Notes: generated from the letters alone by a model not told the origin. A DNA stretch of 13,418 bases from Novosphingobium sp. (GCA_020853995.1 JADYXV010000163.1:1-13418), one strand, 5' to 3'; shown: positions 1 to 6,894, counted from the first letter of the stretch. Numbers and translations: made by a program.

Positions 1-756
1 AACAGCGTTGATGCCATCATTTCAACCGATGGTGATTCGGACCGGCCTTTGGTGGCCGATGCCAGCGGAACATGGCTGCGCGGCGATATCGTAGGATTGC
101 TGTGCGCGCGCGCGGTGGGTGCAGACGTTATCGTGACGCCCGTCAGCAGCAATACCGTTGCGGAATTGAGCGGCGCGGTGCCGCGCGTTTTGCGCACGCG
201 CATCGGATCGCCCTATGTCATCGCCGCCATGATGGATGCTGCCACGGCTGATCCGGCGGCTTGCGTGGTGGGAGATGAAGCCAATGGCGGGGTGCTTTTG
301 GGTACAACCGTGGGTGATCTGACAGCTTTGCCAACCCGCGATGCGCTCTTGCCGATTCTGGCGATTGTTTCAGCCGCGCGCAAAACGCCGATTGCGCAAA
401 CCGTGGCGCAATTGCCGCCGCGCTACACTTATAGCGACCGCGTCGCCGATTTCCCGCAGGCCGATAGCGCGGCGCTGATCGGTTTCCTCTCTGCGGGCGA
501 TGAGGGCGAGCAACTGGCCCGCATCGCACGCGTCTTTGGCGATATAGCCGGATTACCAACCGCAATTGACACCACCGACGGTTACCGCATGAGCTTTGCC
601 AGCGGCGCGATCCTGCATTTCCGCCCATCAGGCAACGCGCCTGAACTGCGCTGCTATTCCGAAGCCGAAACCGAGGCGCGGGCGCGGGACTTGAACGGCA
701 AGGCGCTGGCCCACGTATTGAAGGTCGTGATTCCGGAGTTGCAAAAGGCTGGTTGA
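1..756 (+). CDS. Phosphomannomutase/phosphoglucomutase, C-terminal part (5' end outside window)
   Basis: An alpha-D-phosphohexomutase that would interconvert hexose 6-phosphate and 1-phosphate in the cytoplasm, supplying sugar nucleotides for surface polysaccharide. The reading frame is open from base 1, so the N-terminal domain with the catalytic phosphoserine is missing and 251 residues remain. Seen: the metal-binding loop DGDSDR (bases 28-45), a sugar-binding-type DEANGG segment (about 274-291) and the phosphate-binding loop RPSGNAPELR near the C-terminus, all in family order. The stop is TGA at 754-756. folD follows 58 bases later on the same strand and may be co-transcribed. The family is clear. 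Choosing between mannose, glucose and glucosamine as substrate is not possible from this fragment. Confidence 0.9.
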   Translation, partial: NSVDAIISTDGDSDRPLVADASGTWLRGDIVGLLCARAVGADVIVTPVSSNTVAELSGAVPRVLRTRIGSPYVIAAMMDAATADPAACVVGDEANGGVLLGTTVGDLTALPTRDALLPILAIVSAARKTPIAQTVAQLPPRYTYSDRVADFPQADSAALIGFLSAGDEGEQLARIARVFGDIAGLPTAIDTTDGYRMSFASGAILHFRPSGNAPELRCYSEAETEARARDLNGKALAHVLKVVIPELQKAG

Positions 757-761
757 ATTAT

Positions 762-780
762 TTGTATGCAACACATACAA
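762..780. promoter_or_regulatory. Perfect 7-bp inverted repeat upstream of folD
   Basis: TTGTATG-caaca-CATACAA lies in the 58-base gap between the mutase gene and folD, 34 bases before the preferred folD start. Its size and symmetry fit an operator for a dimeric repressor; as RNA it would form a 7-bp stem with a 5-base loop. No T-tract follows, so it is unlikely to be an intrinsic terminator. Which regulator might bind cannot be told. Confidence 0.4.
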
Positions 781-814
781 TATGCCCCGTAAACAAGCGG
801 GGATGCACGGCACT

Positions 815-1684
815 ATGGCACAGATAATCGATGGCAAGGCGCTTGCAGCGCAAGTGCTGGAGCGCACCGCAAAGGACGTTGCCGACATGATCGCAGGCGG
901 CGGCGTCGCACCGGGCCTTGCCGTGATCCTCGTGGGTAATGACCCGGCAAGCGAGGTCTATGTCGGGCGGAAGATTGCGCAGTGCCGCAAGGCGGGGATC
1001 CTGTCGCTTGAACACCGCCTGCCTGCCGATACACCGCAGGCCGATGTGCTGGCGCTGATTGACCAATTCAACGCCGATCCCGCCGTCCACGGCATTCTGG
1101 TTCAGTTGCCGCTGCCCAAACACATCAATGCCGCGCTGGTGCTGGACCGGATCGATCCCGCAAAGGATGTGGACGGGTTCCATCCGGTCAACGTCGGGCG
1201 CCTGTCCACCGGTACGGGCGGCCTTGTGCCCTGCACCCCCCTGGGCGTCATGCTGCTGCTGGATAGCGTGATCGATGATTATCGCGGGTTGAACGTGGTC
1301 GTCATCGGCAAATCGAACATCGTGGGAAAGCCGGTTTCGATGCTGCTGCTTGAACGCGAGGCGACCGTCACCGTCACCCACATCGAAACGCGCGATCTGC
1401 CCGATGTGGCGCGCAAGGCGGACATTATCGTGGCAGCGGCAGGCGCGCCGCATCTGGTGCGCGGCTATTGGGTAAAGCCCGGCGCGGTGGTGATCGATGT
1501 GGGCATCAACCGCGTGACCGATCATGACGGCAAGACGCGGCTTATCGGTGATTGCGCCACGCACGAACTCGATCACGCCAAAGCGGTGACTCCAGTCCCC
1601 GGCGGTGTGGGACCAATGACCATCGCCTGTTTGCTGAGCAACACAGTGCTGGCGGCCAAACGATCATCGCCAGACTTTCAGTGA
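815..1684 (+). CDS. folD: FolD, methylenetetrahydrofolate dehydrogenase/cyclohydrolase
   Basis: A bifunctional cytoplasmic enzyme that converts 5,10-methylene-THF to methenyl-THF (NADP-dependent) and then to 10-formyl-THF, feeding purine and formyl-Met synthesis. The 289 residues match the family length. Seen: the Y49-V-G-R-K53 catalytic motif (K53 corresponds to the family's catalytic lysine), GILVQLPLP (Q97), KDVDGFHP (D120), PCTP (139-142), the nucleotide-binding VIGKSNIVGKP, and the C-terminal TPVPGGVGPMT signature. The ATG at 815 was chosen because the protein then begins MAQIIDGK, as in most homologues. An in-frame ATG at 782 would add 11 residues but abuts the inverted repeat and has no good ribosome site. 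A GCGGGG stretch at 797-802 is the only purine-rich sequence nearby. Nothing in the active site is missing. Confidence 0.96.
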   Translation: MAQIIDGKALAAQVLERTAKDVADMIAGGGVAPGLAVILVGNDPASEVYVGRKIAQCRKAGILSLEHRLPADTPQADVLALIDQFNADPAVHGILVQLPLPKHINAALVLDRIDPAKDVDGFHPVNVGRLSTGTGGLVPCTPLGVMLLLDSVIDDYRGLNVVVIGKSNIVGKPVSMLLLEREATVTVTHIETRDLPDVARKADIIVAAAGAPHLVRGYWVKPGAVVIDVGINRVTDHDGKTRLIGDCATHELDHAKAVTPVPGGVGPMTIACLLSNTVLAAKRSSPDFQ

Positions 1685-1701
1685 TTGCATTTCCTGCACT
1701 T

Positions 1702-1713
1702 ATGTACGTACAT
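1702..1713. promoter_or_regulatory. 12-bp perfect palindrome upstream of a possible small RNA promoter
   Basis: ATGTACGTACAT reads the same on both strands. It lies 18 bases after the folD stop and 8 bases before a weak -35-like TTGCAG (1721-1726), which is followed 17 bases later by an AT-rich CATATA/TATAGG (1744-1751). The position fits an operator for a transcript starting near 1757. This is an inference from position and symmetry only. Confidence 0.3.
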
Positions 1714-1756
1714 TTCGCACTTGCAGCATAAATCGACTGCAGCCATATAGGAGTTG

Positions 1757-1819
1757 CCTTTCAGGCATCCTCTCCCAAAACTTTCCAGGGGGCCAGCGCA
1801 AGTTGGCCCCCCTTTTTTT
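1757..1819 (+). ncRNA. Possible small RNA, or structured 3' trailer of folD, ending in the terminator
   Basis: Between the folD stop and a strong intrinsic terminator lie about 100 bases, more than a simple terminator needs. Within them are a -35/-10-like pair with 17-base spacing (1721-1726 and 1744-1749), a small hairpin (TGCC-tttca-GGCA, 1755-1767) and an unpaired pyrimidine-rich ATCCTCTCCC stretch just before the terminator. C-rich, anti-Shine-Dalgarno-like single-stranded stretches are common in alphaproteobacterial trans-acting sRNAs. The 5' end is approximate, and the -35 matches consensus at only three positions. I do not recognise a named RNA family. The alternative is the processed 3' end of the folD mRNA. 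Confidence 0.33.
1788..1819 (+). terminator. Strong intrinsic terminator
   Basis: GGGGGCCA (1788-1795) pairs perfectly with TGGCCCCC (1804-1811) across an 8-base loop, and seven T residues follow (1813-1819). It ends transcription from the folD side and separates folD from the convergent kinase gene. The T-tract exists only for the plus strand. Confidence 0.9.
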
Positions 1820-1858
1820 GGTTTGCGATCAAGCCGCCTGTCTACCTTGTTCCTTTTT

Positions 1859-1948
1859 CGTCATCCTGAACTTGTTTCAGGATCCATCCATCACCGCACG
1901 CGGCGGTTCGTGGGGAGAAATGGATGCTGAAACGAGTTCAGCATGACG
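1859..1948. repeat. REP-like inverted pair of hairpins (copy 1)
   Basis: Two related arms lie head to head. The left arm forms ATCCTGAA-cttgt-TTCAGGAT (1863-1883) and the right arm forms ATGCTGAA-acgag-TTCAGCAT (1924-1944). Read in the same direction, both begin CGTCAT and share the core CTGAACTYGTTTCAG. Where they differ inside the stem the change is compensated (C-G against G-C), so the fold has been kept. The element ends three bases before the stop of the convergent kinase gene, in the intergenic place typical of REP/BIME sequences. A relative lies at 5793-5876. Confidence 0.75.
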
Positions 1949-1951
1949 CCG

Positions 1952-3319
1952 TCAGGGGTTTACTGTGACCAGGGGTGGGTTTGGCGCAGCGTCAGTAACC
2001 GCCACTTCCACCATATCGCGCAACGGCAGGCTGCCCTTCAGCCGCACCGCCAGCAGCGCGGTGCCGCTGATCTTGCGCTGCACAAACAGCGCCTCGGCAG
2101 GCGGGATATGCCATGCGGCGCGGTCGGCAAATATCGTCTCTGCCTCGCCCCGGATGCGTTCGACAAAGGACCGGTCGGAAAATTCGAACAGACCGGGCTT
2201 GCCAAGGTGTTCGAACAGCACCGAAATCATCCGGTCAAACGCCGCGCCGTGGCGGGCGAGGACTTGCGGCGCGATAAAGCCCACTTCCAGCAAGGCATCG
2301 CGCAAACCGGCGTGATCTTCGGCAAGGCCCGCCAGCATCATCCGGCGATAGGCCGCCGTGGTTGCCGGTTCAATCGCGCGGGCGGCACCAAAATCCAGCA
2401 GCACCACACGTTCACCCCCGCTGCCTTCCGTTGCGGGCTGCCAGCGGAAATTGGCGAAATTGGGATCGGTCTGCATGAAGCCGAACTCAAAAACTTCGCG
2501 CAGCACCAGCCCCATCATCGTGCCCAGCACACGGTTGCGCACATCAGGCGGGGCGACGGACAGCGTTTCAATCGGGCGCGCGTCAATGAAATCCATGGCC
2601 AGCACGTTACGGCCGCATAAAGCGTCATGGGGCAGGGGCAGCAGGAACGCCGGATCATCAGCCAGCAGTTCGGCATAGCGGCGCATCATCTCGGCCTCGC
2701 GCACGTAATCGGCTTCTTCGTGCAACTGGCGCTTGGCTTCGGTCAGCAGCGGCGCGATATTCAGGGTTGATGGCAGCAAATTCGACATGCGCAGCAGCGT
2801 GGCGACATTATCGACATCGGCATCAATACTGCCCGCAATGCCGGGATACTGCACCTTGATCGCCAACACGCGGCCATCGGGCAAGGTCGCGCGATGGACT
2901 TGCCCGATGGATGCCGCCGCAATCGGGCGCGCTTCAAAATGCTTGAACCGCGACCGCCAGCCTGCACCCCATTCAGCCGTCAGCACCCGCTCCAGCTGGG
3001 CAGGCGGCATGAAGTGCGCCGAATCGCGCAAGCGTGACAGGATCTCGGTCAATTCGCGCGGCAGCACGTCGCCTGCATCAAGCGAGATCATCTGCCCCAG
3101 CTTCATCGCCGCCCCGCGCAATCGCGAAAGCTGGTCTGCCACCCGCGTCGCGTTGGCTGGCGTCAGCAACAGGTCAGACAAGCGCGGCGCTTCTCCGCGC
3201 ACCAGCCGCCGCGCGCCTTCGGCCAGCATGCCGCCCGCCACGCCGCCCGCGATCTGGCCGAACGAGGCAAGGCGCGACAAGCGCCGCGAGGGCACTTTGC
3301 GGTAACGGCTGTCATTCAT
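1952..3319 (-). CDS. ABC1/UbiB-family atypical kinase, COQ8/ADCK3 type
   Basis: A protein of the atypical kinase family that supports ubiquinone biosynthesis; COQ8-type members have ATPase activity and stabilise the Q-synthesis complex at the membrane. The 455 residues carry, in order: the family KLGQ motif (73-76), an alanine-rich loop AAASIGQ (134-140) in place of a normal P-loop, AIKVQYPG with the kinase lysine K155, the EADYVRE segment (202-208), QTDPNFANF (283-291) and LLDFGAAR (307-314). QTDPN with DFGA is the form seen in mitochondrial COQ8/ADCK3, whereas E. coli UbiB-type proteins usually have H-x-D-P-H. The start at ATG 3319 gives MNDSRYRK; upstream in-frame sequence looks non-native and overlaps the DCC gene. 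That ATG overlaps the DCC gene stop (ATGA), implying coupled translation. No obvious transmembrane tail is visible. Confidence 0.93.
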   Translation of the reverse strand: MNDSRYRKVPSRRLSRLASFGQIAGGVAGGMLAEGARRLVRGEAPRLSDLLLTPANATRVADQLSRLRGAAMKLGQMISLDAGDVLPRELTEILSRLRDSAHFMPPAQLERVLTAEWGAGWRSRFKHFEARPIAAASIGQVHRATLPDGRVLAIKVQYPGIAGSIDADVDNVATLLRMSNLLPSTLNIAPLLTEAKRQLHEEADYVREAEMMRRYAELLADDPAFLLPLPHDALCGRNVLAMDFIDARPIETLSVAPPDVRNRVLGTMMGLVLREVFEFGFMQTDPNFANFRWQPATEGSGGERVVLLDFGAARAIEPATTAAYRRMMLAGLAEDHAGLRDALLEVGFIAPQVLARHGAAFDRMISVLFEHLGKPGLFEFSDRSFVERIRGEAETIFADRAAWHIPPAEALFVQRKISGTALLAVRLKGSLPLRDMVEVAVTDAAPNPPLVTVNP

Positions 3320-3696
3320 CGTAACAGAACCTTGAAAAGCTGTTGTACCGCAGGCCGCACGATCAGAAAGGCGCGGTATCCCCCCTCCAATGCCCAGCCG
3401 ACAGGGGGAACTTGCGCGGCAAGGCCCAGCCAGCGCAATTGCGGGATCACCCGCCACATCGCGGCAAAGGCCGCCGCGCCAGAAAGCAGCTTGCCGTTTT
3501 CCAACACATGCAGCCGCGCCAGTGCCAGCTTGCGGTCCACCGGACACGCCGCGTCCGGATTATCGACATCGACAAGATGCAGGCGCTTTGCCTTGTCCAG
3601 CCGCTGCATCAGCGCAATTTCGCGCACGCACAGCGGACAGCCGCCATCGTACCAGACGGTTACCCGCGAAGGGACGACAAGGGCGGGCTGTTCCAT
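3316..3696 (-). CDS. DCC-family (DUF393) putative thiol-disulfide oxidoreductase
   Basis: A small protein of 126 residues with the family signature near the N-terminus, WYDGGCPLC (15-23), giving a C20-x-x-C23 pair as in thioredoxin-like redox sites. Members are annotated as thiol-disulfide oxidoreductases, but the substrate is unknown for most, and I do not assign one. It lies upstream of the COQ8-type kinase gene with a 4-base ATGA overlap, so the two are very likely one operon. Behind its start at 3696 the sequence is weak as a ribosome site (GGCGGA directly before the ATG). A 79-base gap separates it from ribH on the same strand. Confidence 0.88.
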   Translation of the reverse strand: MEQPALVVPSRVTVWYDGGCPLCVREIALMQRLDKAKRLHLVDVDNPDAACPVDRKLALARLHVLENGKLLSGAAAFAAMWRVIPQLRWLGLAAQVPPVGWALEGGYRAFLIVRPAVQQLFKVLLR

Positions 3697-3762
3697 TCCG
3701 CCGCTATGCGCGCGTTCAGGCTTGGCGAAGACCTGCCATTTCGGGCAAGCGGCCGATCAGGT

Positions 3763-3793
3763 AAAGCGTTCCTGCTTAAGCAAAGCGTTCCTG
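3763..3793. repeat. 12-bp direct repeat across the ribH stop codon
   Basis: AAAGCGTTCCTG occurs at 3763-3774 and again at 3782-3793. In ribH sense the first copy encodes the C-terminal QERF and the second lies just after the TAA stop. A small tandem duplication (period 19 bases) at the gene end explains it. The protein is not changed because the stop lies between the copies. Confidence 0.7.
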
Positions 3794-4195
3794 AAGGGCC
3801 AGTAGCGCCATTGCCGCCTTGGCCGCTTCGCCGCCCTTGTCCTTTTGCGCAGGGTCGGCACGAACCAGTGCCTGCTCTTCGTTTTCAACCGTCAGGATGC
3901 CGTTGCCGATGGCAGTGCCGTCCATCGTCAAAGCCATGATCCCGCGCGCGCTTTCACCAGCAACGATTTCGAAGTGGTAGGTTTCACCCCGTATCACTAC
4001 GCCGATGGCGACAAAGCCATCGTAATTGCCCGATTCATCGGCCAGCGCGATGGCGCCGGGAATTTCAAGCGCGCCCGGAACGGTAATCACTTCGGCTTCA
4101 TGGCCCGCAGCCGTGATTGCGGCCTTGGCACCCGCGATCAGCATATCGTTGAGGTGGTCATAAAAGCGGGCTTCGACGATCAGGAACTTGGCCAT
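3776..4195 (-). CDS. ribH: 6,7-dimethyl-8-ribityllumazine synthase
   Basis: Catalyses the penultimate step of riboflavin synthesis, joining 5-amino-6-ribitylaminouracil with 3,4-dihydroxy-2-butanone 4-phosphate; members form pentamers or 60-mers in the cytoplasm. The 139 residues are slightly short but complete. Seen: VPGALEIPGAI (39-49), the phosphate- and catalytic-loop motif VIRGETYHFE with catalytic-type His74, AGESARGI, and GILTVENEEQALVRA (99-113). The start ATG 4195 is preceded by AAGGAA at a normal distance. It lies 102 bases downstream of the Hsp70-like gene and 79 bases upstream of the DCC gene, all on the minus strand. No other rib genes and no FMN riboswitch are seen here. Confidence 0.96.
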   Translation of the reverse strand: MAKFLIVEARFYDHLNDMLIAGAKAAITAAGHEAEVITVPGALEIPGAIALADESGNYDGFVAIGVVIRGETYHFEIVAGESARGIMALTMDGTAIGNGILTVENEEQALVRADPAQKDKGGEAAKAAMALLALQERFA

Positions 4196-4297
4196 GTAAT
4201 CTATTCCTTGGTTACCGGCATTGCGCCGACCCTATTTGGCGCTGCCTATTTCACACTACAATGTGTCACGCAAGGCTGCATTCACATTTTGACAGCA

Positions 4298-5650
4298 TCA
4301 CGCACGGACATCTGAGGGGGCATCAGCCGGTGCCAGCCAATCTCCAAGATCGGGCGTCTGCCCGATCAGGGCCAGCCCGTGCGCGATCGACGTCAGCTCA
4401 TCGCCGCAAGCAATCCGCCCTGCGCCAAAGCGGCGTTCAAACAATTCGCGCACGGCCGGAATTAGTGATGATCCGCCGGTCAGGAACACATGATCGATCT
4501 GTTCCGTACCAAGGCCTGCTGCCGCCAAAGCCCCGTCCACGGTTTCGGCAATGCGGGCCAGATCCGGCGCGATCCAGCTTTCAAACTGGCTGCGGGCAAC
4601 ATCGGCTGCGATGGTCAGATCATCGCTTTCAAAGCGGAACTCGGCATGATCCTGCACCGAAAGCGCGCGCTTCAAATGGCCGACCGCTTCGTACAAGCCG
4701 TGGCCCAGTTCGTGTTCGATCACGGCGATCATCCGGCCAATCGCGGCAGGATCCGTCGCGGCGCGCTTCAGCCGTGCCAGTTCCTCCAGCGTGCGCCGGT
4801 TGCGCATCAGGGCAAGGCGTGACCAATCGCCAAAATCGGTGAAGTGACCGGCGGGAATCTCCAGCACCTTGTCGAACGATTTGTACGTGCCTCCCTTGCC
4901 CAGCAAGGGCAGGATCAGGTGGTCCATGATGCGAAAATCGAACCGGTCGCCCGCAATGCCGATCCCGGCGGAACCCAAAGGCTCGCACCGCTTTGCTGCG
5001 CCGGGGGCATTGATCCGCACGATGGAAAAATCGCTGGTGCCGCCGCCAAAATCGGCCACCAGCAAGGTGGCAGGCTCAGTCAGGCGCGTGGCAAAGCTAT
5101 ATGCCGCGCCTAATGGTTCGTAAACGTAATGCACCGGGCGGCCCAGCATGGAAAACATCGCATCATAGCGCGTGCGGGCCAGCGCCGCATCGGGGCGCGA
5201 TCCGACATAGCGGACAGGACGGCCCACGATCACGCGTTCGGGCAGATTGGCCAGTGCCGGTCCTGCATGATCGATCAGGTGGCGCAGAAAGACCTGACCC
5301 AGTTCTTCAAAACGCAGGCGTTTTTCAAACAGGTTGGCATGTTCGAACGTGCTGCTGGCGGCAACCGATTTGAACGATTGCAGAAACCGCGATCCTTGCG
5401 GAAAATCGAGGAATTCGGCAATCGCCCACGGCCCTGCTTCATGCGCCAGCCCGCCACGCATATCGCCATCCTGCCAGAAACACAGGGCAGAGCGGAACAC
5501 GCTTGTCGTCGCATCGGGTGCGGCAAATGATACCAGATCAACCGCAGATCCCGCCGCGCTGTGTGCCACAACCGAATTGGTCGTGCCAAAATCTATGCCA
5601 AGCGCGGCAATAGCAGAGGCATCCGGTGCAGCGGCCTTGGCGGTCGGCAT
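4298..5650 (-). CDS. Hsp70-family ATPase of the YegD type, lacking the substrate-binding domain
   Basis: A 450-residue protein with the actin/Hsp70 nucleotide-binding fold. Seen: phosphate-1 motif GIDFGTTNS (18-26), phosphate-2 motif ADFGGGTSDFS (199-209) and the adenosine motif FLTGGSSLIPAV (389-400). The sequence ends about 50 residues after the adenosine motif, where a true DnaK would continue with a peptide-binding domain of more than 200 residues, so this is the short YegD-like class whose clients are unknown. An N-terminal extension of about 15 residues rich in Ala precedes the fold. The ATG at 5650 has GAAGGA about 9 bases upstream. It is the first gene of the minus-strand run 5650-1952 and is divergent from the dehydrogenase gene. 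Confidence 0.92.
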   Translation of the reverse strand: MPTAKAAAPDASAIAALGIDFGTTNSVVAHSAAGSAVDLVSFAAPDATTSVFRSALCFWQDGDMRGGLAHEAGPWAIAEFLDFPQGSRFLQSFKSVAASSTFEHANLFEKRLRFEELGQVFLRHLIDHAGPALANLPERVIVGRPVRYVGSRPDAALARTRYDAMFSMLGRPVHYVYEPLGAAYSFATRLTEPATLLVADFGGGTSDFSIVRINAPGAAKRCEPLGSAGIGIAGDRFDFRIMDHLILPLLGKGGTYKSFDKVLEIPAGHFTDFGDWSRLALMRNRRTLEELARLKRAATDPAAIGRMIAVIEHELGHGLYEAVGHLKRALSVQDHAEFRFESDDLTIAADVARSQFESWIAPDLARIAETVDGALAAAGLGTEQIDHVFLTGGSSLIPAVRELFERRFGAGRIACGDELTSIAHGLALIGQTPDLGDWLAPADAPSDVRA

Positions 5651-5792
5651 TGGGGCTATTCCTTCGCGAACGGTCAGTCGCGGCTCATGGCAGCGCGAGC
5701 CCCGGCCTGCAATCCGCTTTCCAACGCTTTTGTTGCATCTGCGATACGGCGTGCCTCTGGCGATGTGAATCTTACGTTTGCCCCATTATTCC

Positions 5793-5876
5793 GTCGCCCC
5801 GGGCTCGACCCGGGGTCAGGCTTGTTTGCGACCTGCCAAAAGAAACAGCGGGATCCCGGTTCAAGCCCGGGATGAC
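5793..5876. repeat. REP-like inverted pair of hairpins (copy 2)
   Basis: The left arm is CCCCGGG-ctcga-CCCGGGG (5797-5815) and the right arm is ATCCCGG-ttcaagc-CCGGGAT (5853-5873). The right arm read on the minus strand begins GTCATCCCGGGCTTGAAC, matching the left arm's GTCGCCCCGGGCTCGACC and, more distantly, the arms of the 1859-1948 copy (GTCATCCTGAACTTG). The arrangement of two head-to-head hairpins with about 37 bases between them is the same as in copy 1. Confidence 0.75.
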
Positions 5877-6026
5877 AAAATGTAATGAACTTCAGTTTCA
5901 GGACACCAGCGCCGCCCACCGGAAAATGCCTGTCCCAACCATGATGCCGGCCACGTTGATTGAATATCGACGCAGGCAAAATCATGCGCTAGGGTTGGAT
6001 AATTAATCGAATAACTAAACACAGTC

Positions 6027-6031
6027 AGGAG
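6027..6031 (+). promoter_or_regulatory. Ribosome binding site of the HSD10-like gene
   Basis: AGGAG, six bases before the ATG at 6038. It fixes this start and is one of the clearest Shine-Dalgarno sequences in the window. Confidence 0.85.
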
Positions 6032-6037
6032 AATGCG

Positions 6038-6820
6038 ATGGAATTGAATGGCATTGCCGCCGTTGTCACCGGTGGCGCTTCGGGTCTGGGTGCAGCAACC
6101 GCGCGGGCACTGGCCGCAGCGGGCGTCAAAGTGGCCATTTTCGATATGAACGAAGCGGCAGGCGCTACCATCGCAGCCGAAATTGGCGGCACTTTCTGCG
6201 CCGTCAATGTAACCGATGAAGCCTCGGTTGATGCAGGCTTTGCCAAGGCGCGCGCCGCGCACGGACAAGAGCGCATCCTTATCAATTGCGCCGGTACGGG
6301 CAATGCCGCCAAGACCGCCAGCCGTGATCGCGAAACGGGCGAACCAAAGCACTTCCCGCTGGCCGATTTTGAACGCATCATCCAGATCAACCTGATCGGC
6401 ACATTCCGCTGCATCGCCAAATCGGCAGCCGGTATGCTGACGCTTGAACCGCGTGGTGAATTTGGTGAACGCGGCGCAATTGTGAACACCGCCAGCGTTG
6501 CCGCAGAAGACGGGCAAATCGGCCAGGCGGCCTATTCTGCATCAAAGGGCGGCGTTGTGGGCATGACTTTGCCCATCGCGCGCGATCTTTCGTCAGAGGG
6601 CATCCGCGTCAACACGATCCTTCCCGGCATTTTCAACACGCCGCTGATGAACGGTGCCAGTGAAGCAGTCAAAGCCGCGCTTTCCGCATCCGTCCCATTC
6701 CCCAAACGTCTGGGCCTGCCGGAAGAATATGCCGCACTCGCGCTGGAAATGTGCCGCAATTCCTATTTCAACGGCGAAGACGTGCGGCTCGACGGTGCAA
6801 TCCGCATGGCTCCACGCTGA
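6038..6820 (+). CDS. Short-chain dehydrogenase, 3-hydroxyacyl-CoA dehydrogenase type 2 (HSD10-like)
   Basis: An NAD-dependent SDR of 260 residues. Seen: the cofactor-binding TGGASGLG (11-18), D36 at the end of the second strand (favours NAD over NADP), NCAG (83-86), and the catalytic set Ser153, Tyr166 and Lys170. The stretch VAAEDGQIGQAAYSASKGG followed by MTLPIARDL closely follows mitochondrial HSD10, which oxidises 2-methyl-3-hydroxybutyryl-CoA in isoleucine breakdown and short-chain 3-hydroxyacyl-CoAs in beta-oxidation. That specificity is inferred by similarity. The next gene, 184 bases downstream on the same strand, is a thiolase, the enzyme for the following step, which supports an acyl-CoA role. 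Confidence 0.92.
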   Translation: MELNGIAAVVTGGASGLGAATARALAAAGVKVAIFDMNEAAGATIAAEIGGTFCAVNVTDEASVDAGFAKARAAHGQERILINCAGTGNAAKTASRDRETGEPKHFPLADFERIIQINLIGTFRCIAKSAAGMLTLEPRGEFGERGAIVNTASVAAEDGQIGQAAYSASKGGVVGMTLPIARDLSSEGIRVNTILPGIFNTPLMNGASEAVKAALSASVPFPKRLGLPEEYAALALEMCRNSYFNGEDVRLDGAIRMAPR

Positions 6821-6894
6821 CATTCATTTTCAAACGCTGATGCCGCCCTACCTGCTTTCTCCTCTCTCTGATGGGACGGGCTTTTCTCGTGGCT

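Larger units (their letters stand above)
5651..6037. other. Divergent intergenic region of 387 bases
   Basis: This region separates the minus-strand Hsp70-like gene from the plus-strand dehydrogenase gene and must hold both promoters. It contains the second REP-like pair (5793-5876). An AT-rich stretch, GGATAATTAATCGAATAA (5997-6014), close before the dehydrogenase gene could include a -10 box (GATAAT, 5998-6003), but no convincing -35 is visible. Short open frames here have no start codon, no ribosome site and no recognisable domain. Confidence 0.6.

Noticed and set aside
758..1576. A 272-codon open frame on the minus strand opposite folD
   Set aside because: It is the antisense shadow of folD: rich in His, Arg and Gln, without any recognisable motif, while the plus frame has every FolD signature.
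3320..3547. A 76-codon N-terminal extension of the COQ8-type kinase
   Set aside because: It lies inside the DCC gene in another frame and its sequence is Cys/Gly/Arg-rich without similarity to the family; ATG 3319 has the ATGA coupling.
5674..5985. A minus-strand open frame of 103 codons ending just before the Hsp70-like gene
   Set aside because: It runs through the REP-like element; the last 35 or so codons look helical and protein-like, but there is no usable start codon or ribosome site outside the repeat. A decayed gene remnant cannot be excluded.
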